From Halobacteriales archaeon (lineage in GTDB: Archaea > Halobacteriota > Halobacteria > Halobacteriales > SKSH01): a stretch of 13,137 bases of DNA. The notes beneath the pieces were generated by a model. It made no database searches and was not told where the DNA came from. It saw only the letters and a program-made list of their open reading frames with translations. The stretch covers positions 1 through 13,137 of the forward strand of contig SKSH01000035.1 in the NCBI GenBank assembly GCA_007118075.1, given 5' to 3'. Made by a program: the position numbers and the translations under genes. Positions 1-5,463 of the stretch are shown here, piece after piece (position 1 is the stretch's first letter; every line of letters begins with the position of its first letter).

Positions 1-22
1 AGTTCAGTTCAGACATGTCCAT
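1..22 (-). CDS. Possible first codons of a gene cut by the left edge
   Basis: Two in-frame ATG codons on the minus strand, at 22-20 and 16-14, open a frame reading MDMSELN that stays open to the edge. A TATA-like ATTTAACC lies upstream at 75-82. Only seven codons are visible, so neither the product nor the reality of the gene can be judged. It would be transcribed in the same direction as the ferredoxin gene, starting about 87 bp after its stop codon. Confidence 0.22.
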
Positions 23-74
23 ATGTGCGATCGGGTGACCCGGTGGGCGCCCTTGCCAGTCATACGAGACGGCC

Positions 75-82
75 GGTTAAAT
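75..82 (-). promoter_or_regulatory. TATA-like box downstream of the ferredoxin gene
   Basis: ATTTAACC on the minus strand is the only AT-rich element in the gap between the ferredoxin stop codon and the left edge. It lies about 50-60 bp before the possible start codons at 22 and 16, which would give a leader of roughly 30 nt. A 4-bp GGCC stands on each side (71-74 and 83-86). The assignment is by sequence resemblance only. Confidence 0.25.
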
Positions 83-108
83 GGCCTGCTATTCAATCGC
101 TTCTCCGA

Positions 109-441
109 TTAGTCGTCAGCTGGCATCCCCGCGAGTGGATCCCTGATCGGTTCAGGTTCGATACTCTGTGGATACACTCCAAGTCGAAGTTTCAGATCCG
201 ATAGTGGCCTGGCCATACAGGTGAGGGCGTACGATCCCTCCTCATCTTCAGTGAGACCACGGGCAGCCGGTTGGGTGACCGATCCCTCAACGATTTCAGC
301 ACAGCAAGCAAGACACATCCCCACCCGACACGAATACTCATTGATGATGCCCTCCTCCAGACATCGGCTCAAGATTGTTTCCGTCTCGGCGACCTTGAGC
401 CGGGTATCTCGTTCGACAAACTCGACGGTATGCTCGGTCAT
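109..441 (-). CDS. [2Fe-2S] plant-type ferredoxin
   Basis: This 110-residue soluble protein should carry electrons through one [2Fe-2S] cluster. The ligand pattern is clear: Cys38, Cys43 and Cys46 form CX4CX2C, and Cys75 follows in LTCMARP after 28 residues. That is the plant/adrenodoxin-like beta-grasp ferredoxin signature. Cys27 and Cys47 are extra and probably not ligands. The protein lacks the long acidic N-terminal insertion of the main haloarchaeal ferredoxin, so it is probably a specialised carrier. The start is an ATG with MTEHTVEFVERD, matching the first beta strand of the fold. It is divergent from the geranylgeranyl reductase gene, with 95 bp between the starts. Because a methanogen geranylgeranyl reductase takes electrons from a neighbouring ferredoxin, I infer that this protein may serve the reductase here. 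The family is certain and the partner is inferred. Confidence 0.93.
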   Translation of the reverse strand: MTEHTVEFVERDTRLKVAETETILSRCLEEGIINEYSCRVGMCLACCAEIVEGSVTQPAARGLTEDEEGSYALTCMARPLSDLKLRLGVYPQSIEPEPIRDPLAGMPADD

Positions 442-503
442 GCCGTGCGGATTGGCGGGTCGGTAGCAAAAGGTTTCCCCAACACCGCTCGCCCGGACCG
501 GAA

Positions 504-511
504 AACGTTAA
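504..511 (+). promoter_or_regulatory. Weak TATA-like element for the geranylgeranyl reductase gene
   Basis: The AT-rich stretch AACGTTAA lies about 26-33 bp before the ATG at 537. This is the usual distance for a leaderless or nearly leaderless archaeal transcript. The match to a TATA box is poor, and no purine-rich BRE is obvious. Confidence 0.3.
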
Positions 512-520
512 CCCCCTCGG

Positions 521-534
521 CAATCGAGCGATTG
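521..534. promoter_or_regulatory. Inverted repeat beside the reductase start codon
   Basis: CAATCG, a 2-nt spacer (AG) and CGATTG form a perfect 6-bp inverted repeat ending 2 bp before the ATG at 537. It sits between the weak TATA element and the start codon, where a bound repressor would block initiation. It could also be chance, because CGAT-rich words are common in this DNA. No binding protein can be named. Confidence 0.35.
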
Positions 535-536
535 GT

Positions 537-1904
537 ATGTCAACCCGGTCCTATGATGTCGTCGTTGCGGGTGCTGGCACTGGCGGTTCATTCGCGGCGG
601 CACGACTCGCGGGTGCGGGGCTGGATGTGGCCATCCTCGAGCGAAAGAACGAGCAACAGGCAGGTCACATCGCGTGTGGTGACGCCCTGAAAGGGGCTGA
701 TGCCTTCCCCGATTCGATCCCGAGAGACCGCCTCGAGACCGCAATCACCAATCCCGGTGTGGATCATGGACGGTTCGAGATTCCCCAGGAAGATACCGTC
801 CTCGAGATCCCAGTCCCCGGTGAACTGGCTGTTGTCGACCGGTGGAAGTACGGGAAGGTCATCATCGATGGGGCACTCGATGCTGGCGCGGAGATCCATT
901 ATGATACTCTCGTCCAGGACGTTGTCCAGGACAACGGCCGGGTGCGCGGACTCCGTGCCACGACTGATGGCGAGCCGGTGACCTACGAGGCAGAGATGGT
1001 GATCGATGCGGCGGGATCACTGTCGATCGTGCAGGAGTCGGCTGATCTCGAGCACTCACATTTCGATACGAACGTGACCTTCCAGCAGTTCTGTTCGGCT
1101 TACCGTGAGATTGTCGAGGTCCCAGAACCCGTCCCGTGGGATGATGCGCTCGTCTTCAAACCGACTGCCCGAGCAGCTGGATACCTCTGGTACTTCCCAC
1201 GGACCGATCGCATCATCAACGCCGGTCTCGGGTTCCAGATGACCGAGGAACCGATGACCATGGTCGATACGCTCAGGGATGACCTCAACCAGCGAGCGGA
1301 GTTCAAGGGAGCGAAGGTAATCAACAAACTCGGAGCGGCGCTCCCCACGAGGCGACCGTACGATTCCGCGGTCGCACCAGGCTTCATGGCGGTCGGTGAT
1401 GCTGCTGGCCATGTCAACCCGACCACTGGTGGTGGGATGGCTGGAGCGGCATACGCAGCTGATTATGCGGCACAGGTAGCCATCGACGCCATCGAGCAAG
1501 ATGACTTCTCAGAGGCGGCACTCTGGGAGTACAATGAGCGGGTGATGGATCACTTCGGCGGGAGATACGCCGCACTCGATGTGTACAATATCATGTCGAC
1601 GGCTGTCGATGTTGATGAACTCATGAGTCTGTTGGCATCGTTGCCCGGTGAGAAACTGGCTGATGCCCTCTACTCAGGAAGTACCAACATCGGTTGGGGA
1701 TTGAAGCTCAAAACGGCGATCCGAACCCTCGGTCATTGGGGGACCATCTACGGCCTGATGCGAACGAAGAAGCTCGCCGACCGACTGCTCGAGCATTACG
1801 AACGGTACCCATCCGATCCAGCCGCCTTCACCGCGTGGCAGCAAGACCGCGACGAGCTCATGGACGAGATCTACCAGGCGATCGGTGCGACACCGAAGTA
1901 CTAG
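537..1904 (+). CDS. Geranylgeranyl reductase family flavoprotein
   Basis: This 455-residue FAD enzyme of the digeranylgeranylglycerophospholipid reductase family should saturate double bonds in the isoprenoid chains of archaeal membrane lipids, or of menaquinone or other prenyl chains. The N-terminal Rossmann fold has GxGxxG at 12-17 (GAGTGG) and an acidic residue closing the second strand (LER, 35-37). Cys47 lies in a GHIACGD segment resembling the active-site cysteine region of the family. The diagnostic YxWxFP motif is at 216-221 (YLWYFP). The second FAD motif, GDAAGHVNPTTGGG, is at 287-300. The C-terminal half (about 310-455) is helical. Length is normal for the family. The start was chosen because MSTRSYDVVVAG leads straight into the FAD fold. 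The stop codon overlaps that of the convergent downstream gene. Several paralogues usually exist per haloarchaeal genome, so the exact substrate is uncertain. Confidence 0.93.
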   Translation: MSTRSYDVVVAGAGTGGSFAAARLAGAGLDVAILERKNEQQAGHIACGDALKGADAFPDSIPRDRLETAITNPGVDHGRFEIPQEDTVLEIPVPGELAVVDRWKYGKVIIDGALDAGAEIHYDTLVQDVVQDNGRVRGLRATTDGEPVTYEAEMVIDAAGSLSIVQESADLEHSHFDTNVTFQQFCSAYREIVEVPEPVPWDDALVFKPTARAAGYLWYFPRTDRIINAGLGFQMTEEPMTMVDTLRDDLNQRAEFKGAKVINKLGAALPTRRPYDSAVAPGFMAVGDAAGHVNPTTGGGMAGAAYAADYAAQVAIDAIEQDDFSEAALWEYNERVMDHFGGRYAALDVYNIMSTAVDVDELMSLLASLPGEKLADALYSGSTNIGWGLKLKTAIRTLGHWGTIYGLMRTKKLADRLLEHYERYPSDPAAFTAWQQDRDELMDEIYQAIGATPKY

Positions 1905-2230
1905 CGATTTCTCCTGAGCTGCTCCACCGTATCGATGGTGAGTGTGACGGCGATGCTCTTTGGGATGGCTTCACTCGCGATCGCCCTGGCTGCACCATCG
2001 TGGCCGACCACCGTCAGCTCGCGGGTGTAGATCTCATACTCCCATGTGCCAAAGCGCTCCACACCATCGAGCCGTTTGTACAACGGAATCTGCACCCGAC
2101 GAGATGGTTTGGTGTGCGGCCCTGCCACCTCGGCACCCTTCGCCGCAGCCACCGTCCGTAATTCACTGACGGTCGCATCGAGAGCTCGACGATCGCCGCT
2201 TTCTAGGACGAGCTTGGTTCGATACGACAT
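1901..2230 (-). CDS. uS10/mL48-family ribosomal protein-like
   Basis: This 109-residue protein resembles the small haloarchaeal uS10/mL48 family, a divergent relative of ribosomal protein S10 distinct from the rpsJ product. Visible S10-like features are a first strand followed by a helix (SYRTKLVLESGDRRALDATV), a GPHTKPSRRVQIP loop at 37-49 that recalls the GP(I/V)PLPT loop of S10, a basic YKRL at 51-54, and a WEYEIYTRELTVVGHD strand at 63-78. The frame is open for 41 codons upstream of the chosen ATG, and an alternative start at 2242 (METRMSYR) would add four residues. I chose 2230 because SYRTKL aligns with the first strand of remembered relatives. It has no recognisable operon partner. Binding to the ribosome or to RNA is inferred from the fold only. 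Confidence 0.78.
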   Translation of the reverse strand: MSYRTKLVLESGDRRALDATVSELRTVAAAKGAEVAGPHTKPSRRVQIPLYKRLDGVERFGTWEYEIYTRELTVVGHDGAARAIASEAIPKSIAVTLTIDTVEQLRRNR

Positions 2231-2260
2231 CCGTGTCTCCATCGGCGGTAGAGCACCGGT

Positions 2261-2269
2261 CCTTAAGAA
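2261..2269 (-). promoter_or_regulatory. TATA-like box for the uS10-like gene
   Basis: On the minus strand this reads TTCTTAAGG, centred about 34 bp before the ATG at 2230. It would place transcription a few bases before that start. It is the best AT-rich element in the left half of the 122-bp divergent gap. Confidence 0.35.
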
Positions 2270-2323
2270 GACATGGCAACCGGCCCGTGGTGGCTCTGGT
2301 GTGGTCTCGCCACCCGATAGCCA

Positions 2324-2331
2324 CTTAATAG
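2324..2331 (+). promoter_or_regulatory. TATA box for the Nudix gene
   Basis: CTTAATAG is centred about 26 bp before the ATG at 2353, the spacing expected for a leaderless haloarchaeal transcript. This supports 2353 rather than 2344 as the start codon. A second AT-rich run (TTTCTTATAT, 2337-2346) is too close to either ATG to be the box. Confidence 0.45.
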
Positions 2332-2352
2332 CGGATTTCTTATATGGTATCA

Positions 2353-2781
2353 ATGGCAGTCGAGGCGGTTAGCGCGGGCGCTATCATCTACCGCGATACG
2401 CGGGATGTGCGCCAGTATCTGCTGCTGAAGAGCCGCCCTGGGGACTGGGAGTTCCCGAAAGGCGGTGTCGAAGGCGACGAGGAGCTACAGCAGACCGCGA
2501 TCAGAGAGGTGAAAGAAGAGGCCGGCATCGAGCAGTTCCGGCTCATCGATGGCTTTCGGAAGGAGTACGACTATGTCTTCCAGGCAAATGGGCGAACGAT
2601 CCACAAGACCGTCCACCTCTTCATCGCCAAGGCGCACGACCCGGATGTCGAGCTCTCGCGTGAACACCATGATCTCCAATGGAGAGACTACGAAGAGGCA
2701 CTGAACACGATCACACAGGACGGCCCACGTGAGGTCTTCCGTGAGGCACATGATTACATCGTGAACGAGGTCGAGAATTGA
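2353..2781 (+). CDS. Nudix hydrolase, Ap4A pyrophosphatase-like
   Basis: This 142-residue cytosolic enzyme should cleave a nucleoside diphosphate linked to another group. The Nudix box GX5EX7REVXEEXGI is complete at residues 37-59, including the metal-binding REVKEE core at 51-56. The small size, a substrate-side strand with KSRPGDWEFPKGG at 26-38 and a VHLFIAK strand after the box resemble bis(5'-nucleosyl)-tetraphosphatases of the Ap4A hydrolase type. The exact substrate cannot be read from the sequence, and (di)NTP clearance or 5'-end trimming of RNA are alternatives. An in-frame ATG three codons earlier (2344) is possible, but the TATA box position favours 2353. It is followed after 95 bp by TFS on the same strand. 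TFS has its own TATA box, so co-transcription is possible but not required. Confidence 0.9.
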   Translation: MAVEAVSAGAIIYRDTRDVRQYLLLKSRPGDWEFPKGGVEGDEELQQTAIREVKEEAGIEQFRLIDGFRKEYDYVFQANGRTIHKTVHLFIAKAHDPDVELSREHHDLQWRDYEEALNTITQDGPREVFREAHDYIVNEVEN

Positions 2782-2805
2782 CCTGGTCTCTGTACCGTAG
2801 TCGCC

Positions 2806-2827
2806 TCCGGTGAGTGTACACACCGGA
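2806..2827. promoter_or_regulatory. 22-bp imperfect palindrome between Nudix and TFS genes
   Basis: The outer arms TCCGGTG (2806-2812) and CACCGGA (2821-2827) are perfectly complementary. The inner 8 nt (AGTGTACA) add two more pairs, giving nine of eleven matched positions in the 22-bp dyad. It lies 25 bp after the Nudix stop codon and about 13 bp upstream of the TFS TATA box. No T-tract follows, so an intrinsic terminator is unlikely. An operator upstream of the TFS promoter, or a protective hairpin at the 3' end of the Nudix mRNA, fits better. Confidence 0.45.
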
Positions 2828-2838
2828 CCATACCCCTG

Positions 2839-2846
2839 GATTTAAG
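2839..2846 (+). promoter_or_regulatory. TATA box for the TFS gene
   Basis: GATTTAAG is a good archaeal TATA-like element, centred about 34 bp before the TFS ATG at 2877. Initiation about 26 bp downstream would leave a leader of fewer than 10 nt. No Shine-Dalgarno motif precedes the ATG, which agrees with a leaderless or near-leaderless message. Confidence 0.5.
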
Positions 2847-2876
2847 CCGTCATCGGAGTAATCCGCCACATCAGGT

Positions 2877-3191
2877 ATGGAGTTCTGTGACGAGTGCGGG
2901 TCGTTGATGATCCGCGAGGACGATTTCTGGCGATGTACCAGCTGTGGCCATGAACAACCAGGTGAGGATGCCTCGGCATACGTGGTGACCGAGGAGCGGG
3001 AGGAACGGGAAATCACCGAGATCGAGTCAGCGGCCGACCGGGGACTTCCAACCACCTCGACACGGTGTCCGGATTGTGAGAATGATCGGGCATACTGGTA
3101 CCTTCAGCAGATACGATCTGCAGACGAGAGCGAGACTCGCTTTTTCATCTGTACCAAGTGTGAATATCGATGGCGAGAGGACGATCATTGA
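2877..3191 (+). CDS. tfs: Transcription factor S (RNA polymerase cleavage factor)
   Basis: This 104-residue protein is a complete archaeal TFS, related to eukaryotic TFIIS and the Rpb9/RPA12 subunits. It binds RNA polymerase and stimulates cleavage of backtracked RNA so that elongation can resume. The N-terminal zinc ribbon has Cys4, Cys7, Cys20 and Cys23. An acidic linker covers about 30-60. The C-terminal zinc ribbon has Cys64, Cys67, Cys92 and Cys95. Between the second pair sits the hairpin motif QIRSADESET (78-87), with the catalytic acidic pair Asp83-Glu84 that reaches into the polymerase active site. Presence of this pair argues for an active cleavage factor rather than a non-cleaving paralogue. 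Some haloarchaea carry more than one TFS, so it may not be the only copy. It converges with the TrmI-like gene. Confidence 0.95.
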   Translation: MEFCDECGSLMIREDDFWRCTSCGHEQPGEDASAYVVTEEREEREITEIESAADRGLPTTSTRCPDCENDRAYWYLQQIRSADESETRFFICTKCEYRWREDDH

Positions 3192-3232
3192 GTATATCTC
3201 GCTTTAGTTGAGCGTAACCTATTATCGCGTCA

Positions 3233-3271
3233 GGTGGCAGGTCGGTTCTGAGGTAGACGTTGGTGGCAGGT
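3233..3271. repeat. 10-bp direct repeat in a convergent gap
   Basis: GGTGGCAGGT occurs at 3233-3242 and again at 3262-3271, 29 bp apart, in the 80-bp gap between the TFS and TrmI-like stop codons. No transposon-like structure surrounds it. The rest of this gap shows no gene and no clear terminator. Confidence 0.4.
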
Positions 3272-4003
3272 TCACCCGTTGTTCGGGAGGAATCTTGCGG
3301 TGGTCAGATAGCCAGTGTGTCCGACGGGGGCGGTTGCCGGTCGGCTCCCTCGATCGCCGAATTCCATCTCTCGGTGGAACGGTTCGATCGTTGATATCTG
3401 CCTGAGTCCAGCCTCGTCGAGCGCGTTGACGACGGCTCTCGCCTCCTCGATGAACGGATTATACGCGGCGATGACACCACCCGGTACCAAGAGATCAGGT
3501 GACCGAGCAGCGAGTGTCGGAGCATCGCCGGTGTCGAGGGTCAGTACGTCGAAGCGGTCCTGAAGTGACACTGTGCAGGCATCGCCTTCTCGGATGGTAA
3601 CCGAATCTTCGACCCCGGCGATCTCGATGTTCTCCATGGCCAGCTCGGCGGCTTCGGGTGTGCGCTCGTAGGTGACCACCTCTGCACCGAGTCGGGCGAG
3701 TGTGATCGCCAGGATCCCCGTCCCGGTCCCGACATCGAGGATGCGGTCCTCGTTCGTGATCCCAGTCAATCCGATGAGCAGGCCGATATCCCGCGGGAGC
3801 ATCGGTGCTCCACTCCGCTGCAGGAGATCGAACAGGTCCGTTGGCCGAGGGTTGAGAACGAAAAAACGGGTACCAAGGTGGGTCTCGATTGTACTCCCTG
3901 GGGTGACATCGGCATCGATGTCCAGAATACCGAGGTCGGTCTCGAGGCGATCACCAGGCTCGACGAGATACGACCGGTCCTCACGCCACAGTAACAAACT
4001 CAC
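3272..4003 (-). CDS. TrmI-like tRNA (adenine-N1)-methyltransferase
   Basis: This 243-residue protein resembles archaeal TrmI, which methylates N1 of A57/A58 in the tRNA T-loop using S-adenosylmethionine. The N-terminal 70 residues form a small beta-rich domain (LLLWREDRSYLVEPGD is typical of TrmI). The Rossmann methyltransferase core follows. Motif I is RILDVGTGTGIL at 87-98, an acidic residue ends strand 2 at Glu113, and the motif IV region is FDVLTLDTGDAP at 151-162. This replaces the usual DxPxP with DTGDAP, a variant I recall from haloarchaeal relatives. The C-terminal RGSRPATAPVGHTGYL (218-233) also fits. The start codon is GTG, overlapping the NAC stop by four bases (GTGA). No ATG is available before the catalytic core, so translation probably depends on NAC translation. 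Substrate assignment is by family. Confidence 0.85.
   Translation of the reverse strand: MSLLLWREDRSYLVEPGDRLETDLGILDIDADVTPGSTIETHLGTRFFVLNPRPTDLFDLLQRSGAPMLPRDIGLLIGLTGITNEDRILDVGTGTGILAITLARLGAEVVTYERTPEAAELAMENIEIAGVEDSVTIREGDACTVSLQDRFDVLTLDTGDAPTLAARSPDLLVPGGVIAAYNPFIEEARAVVNALDEAGLRQISTIEPFHREMEFGDRGSRPATAPVGHTGYLTTARFLPNNG
4000..4003 (-). promoter_or_regulatory. GTGA stop-start overlap between NAC and trmI-like genes
   Basis: On the minus strand the four bases GTGA contain both the GTG start of the methyltransferase and the TGA stop of NAC. No separate ribosome binding site is obvious in the last NAC codons. Ribosomes finishing NAC probably re-initiate here. Confidence 0.75.
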
Positions 4004-4368
4004 TGGAGGTCGGAGATAGCCGCGGCGAGATCACCCTCATTTAATCGGAGTGCCTCGATCGCCTCTTCCTCTGAGGCACCGGCACGCTCGGCGACCAGTG
4101 CGACATCATCGTCGGTGAACGGTTCGGTGTCGCCTTCACTAGCGTCCCTTGTCGTCGGTGTCCCGATGATCTGATAGGTTGACTGCCCCTGTGCCTCGAT
4201 CATGCTGACCTGTGGGGACTCGAAGTAGAGTTCCTCGTCCTCGGTCCGGATGATTGCCTCGACGGCATCGATCTCATCCATGGCCATCCCGAGTTGATCC
4301 ATGTCGATCCCCATCTGACTCATCATCTGCTTCATCTTCCGGGGGTTCATATCGCCTCCTCCAAACAT
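4000..4368 (-). CDS. nac: Nascent polypeptide-associated complex protein (archaeal NAC)
   Basis: This 122-residue protein is archaeal NAC, the homodimeric relative of eukaryotic alpha-NAC. It binds ribosomes near the exit tunnel and contacts emerging chains. The N-terminus carries the typical FGGGDMNPRKMKQMMSQMG (2-20), including the basic RKMK ribosome-contact segment. The NAC beta-barrel spans about 32-70 (DAVEAIIRTEDEELYFESP, then a YQIIG strand at 65-69). A low-complexity acidic linker covers 72-83. A UBA domain occupies 84-122 (DDDVALVAERAG, then EEAIEALRLNEGDLAAAI). All expected parts are present. The ATG is 27 bp from a good TATA box, suggesting a leaderless message. It is followed directly by the overlapping methyltransferase gene. 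Confidence 0.95.
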   Translation of the reverse strand: MFGGGDMNPRKMKQMMSQMGIDMDQLGMAMDEIDAVEAIIRTEDEELYFESPQVSMIEAQGQSTYQIIGTPTTRDASEGDTEPFTDDDVALVAERAGASEEEAIEALRLNEGDLAAAISDLQ

Positions 4369-4390
4369 GGTAGCTGAATCGTAGTACCGA

Positions 4391-4399
4391 CAAAAATAC
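4391..4399 (-). promoter_or_regulatory. TATA box for the NAC-trmI operon
   Basis: On the minus strand GTATTTTTG is centred about 27 bp before the NAC ATG at 4368, the spacing of a leaderless haloarchaeal promoter. It lies in the 66-bp gap after the PUA gene, so NAC and the methyltransferase probably have their own promoter in addition to any read-through. Confidence 0.5.
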
Positions 4400-4434
4400 C
4401 TGACGACCGTCTCCGAGCAGACCTAACCAAGGTG

Positions 4435-4920
4435 TTAATCGGTGATACCGTGTCGGATCGAGGCTGCCATCCCCCGTTCGAACGCTTGCATCCCGGTCGC
4501 AGCGAGTTCAGCCCGACCAACGGCCACCAGCCGGTCGTTCACGTCGACGATGAGGACCTCATCCCGCGGTCGGATCCGCTGATCGACGCCGATGACGAAC
4601 TTCGCAAAGGCGTTTCGACCGTCTTTGACGAACGGAATGGCCTCCTCCTCAAGGGAGACCCGATATGCCGGTGGTGTCGTGATTGCGTGCAGGCGTCGAG
4701 CACCGGCCACACCGAGGGTCAATCGACCAGCAGTGGTCAGCGTGCAGATGCGTTCCTCCTCGAGGTACAACCGGTCGACCCGTCCAGACCGACTCCGCAA
4801 TACCCGAAGCGAAGATTCAGCTGGTAAGAAATCGACATCCGGTTCCAACCCGAACTGGTACCGGGCGACGGTTTCGATCGCAGAGCACTCCTCGGCGGTC
4901 GGGATATCCTCCTCTGTCAT
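4435..4920 (-). CDS. PUA domain-containing RNA-binding protein
   Basis: This 161-residue protein has a C-terminal PUA domain (about 82-157) with strands AYRVSLEEEAIPFVKDGRNAF, the RPRDEVLIVD turn at 117-126, and LVAVGRAELA at 131-140. PUA domains bind structured RNA, often tRNA or rRNA. The N-terminal 80 residues, with the helix SAIETVARYQFG and paired strands around VDRLYLEEERICTL, resemble the pre-PUA region attached to archaeosine tRNA-guanine transglycosylase and related proteins. No catalytic domain is visible, so it is probably a binding partner. The start is taken as the ATG at 4920, 2 nt after the TGA of the upstream NYN gene. A TTG two codons earlier (4926) would overlap that stop. 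GAGG, formed partly from the upstream stop codon, touches the ATG. Tight spacing implies co-translation with the nuclease-like protein. Its RNA target is unknown. Confidence 0.82.
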   Translation of the reverse strand: MTEEDIPTAEECSAIETVARYQFGLEPDVDFLPAESSLRVLRSRSGRVDRLYLEEERICTLTTAGRLTLGVAGARRLHAITTPPAYRVSLEEEAIPFVKDGRNAFAKFVIGVDQRIRPRDEVLIVDVNDRLVAVGRAELAATGMQAFERGMAASIRHGITD

Positions 4921-4922
4921 CC

Positions 4923-5420
4923 TCAAAGCAGGAAGGTGTCCTCTCGAGCAGAGAGATCAATAAATGCGTCGGCACTCTCGATGAGCGAATCTGCGGTCGA
5001 GGATTTGAAACCCATGACTTCCACCCTGACCCCTTGATGTTGGAGGTGAGTACAGAGTCTGGTAAAATCGCCATCACCGGTGCAAAGAACGATGACATCG
5101 ACGTGGGTGGCCAAGGTCACCGCATCGAGGCTCATGCCGACATCCCAGTCTGCCTTCTTCGAGCCATCGGCGAACTGTCTGATGGCCTTGACCCTGGCCT
5201 CAAAGCCGATGTCCTCAAGCGCATCAAAGAAAGACCCCTCCTCCGGTGCATCGGCTTTGATGGCGTAGGCGATGGCTCTGATGAGCTGTCGATCCTGGAC
5301 GGCCTTGTCGAGAAGGGCGGTGTAGTCGATGTTCCGGGAGTAGAGGTGATGTGCGGTGTGATAGAGGTTCTGCGTATCGGCGAGAACGGCCACCCGCTGT
5401 GCGGGGTGGATAGTGACCAT
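4923..5420 (-). CDS. NYN domain protein, LabA/DUF88-like putative RNase
   Basis: This 165-residue protein is a single NYN (PIN-like) domain of the LabA/DUF88 family, whose members are predicted or shown metal-dependent ribonucleases. The acidic active-site set is complete: Asp15 and Asn18 in LADTQNLY, Asp91 and Asp93 in KKADWDVG, Asp99 in the following helix, and Asp116 and Asp118 in CTGDGDF. The segment DSLIESADAFIDL at 144-156 is the usual last helix and strand. The ATG at 5420 gives MVTIHPAQRVAVLAD, as I recall in relatives. An upstream TTG at 5432 is less likely. It follows htpX by 43 bp and precedes the PUA gene by 2 nt, suggesting that nuclease and RNA-binding protein work together. No antitoxin-like partner is seen, so a toxin role is not supported. 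Confidence 0.9.
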   Translation of the reverse strand: MVTIHPAQRVAVLADTQNLYHTAHHLYSRNIDYTALLDKAVQDRQLIRAIAYAIKADAPEEGSFFDALEDIGFEARVKAIRQFADGSKKADWDVGMSLDAVTLATHVDVIVLCTGDGDFTRLCTHLQHQGVRVEVMGFKSSTADSLIESADAFIDLSAREDTFLL

Positions 5421-5463
5421 GGAATATGTCAATCGTGGTCAACCAAAGGCGCTTCGAACGGGG

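Noticed and set aside
2806..2827. The dyad as an intrinsic terminator for the Nudix gene
   Set aside because: No T-rich tract follows the second arm. Archaeal termination usually relies on T-tracts.
3192..3271. The 10-bp direct repeat as a target-site duplication or attachment site
   Set aside because: There is nothing between the copies but 19 bp, and no integrase, transposase or tRNA gene is near.
4923..5420. NYN protein as a toxin of a toxin-antitoxin pair
   Set aside because: NYN/PIN folds occur in toxins, but the neighbour is a PUA protein rather than a small DNA-binding antitoxin, and the surrounding genes are core housekeeping genes.
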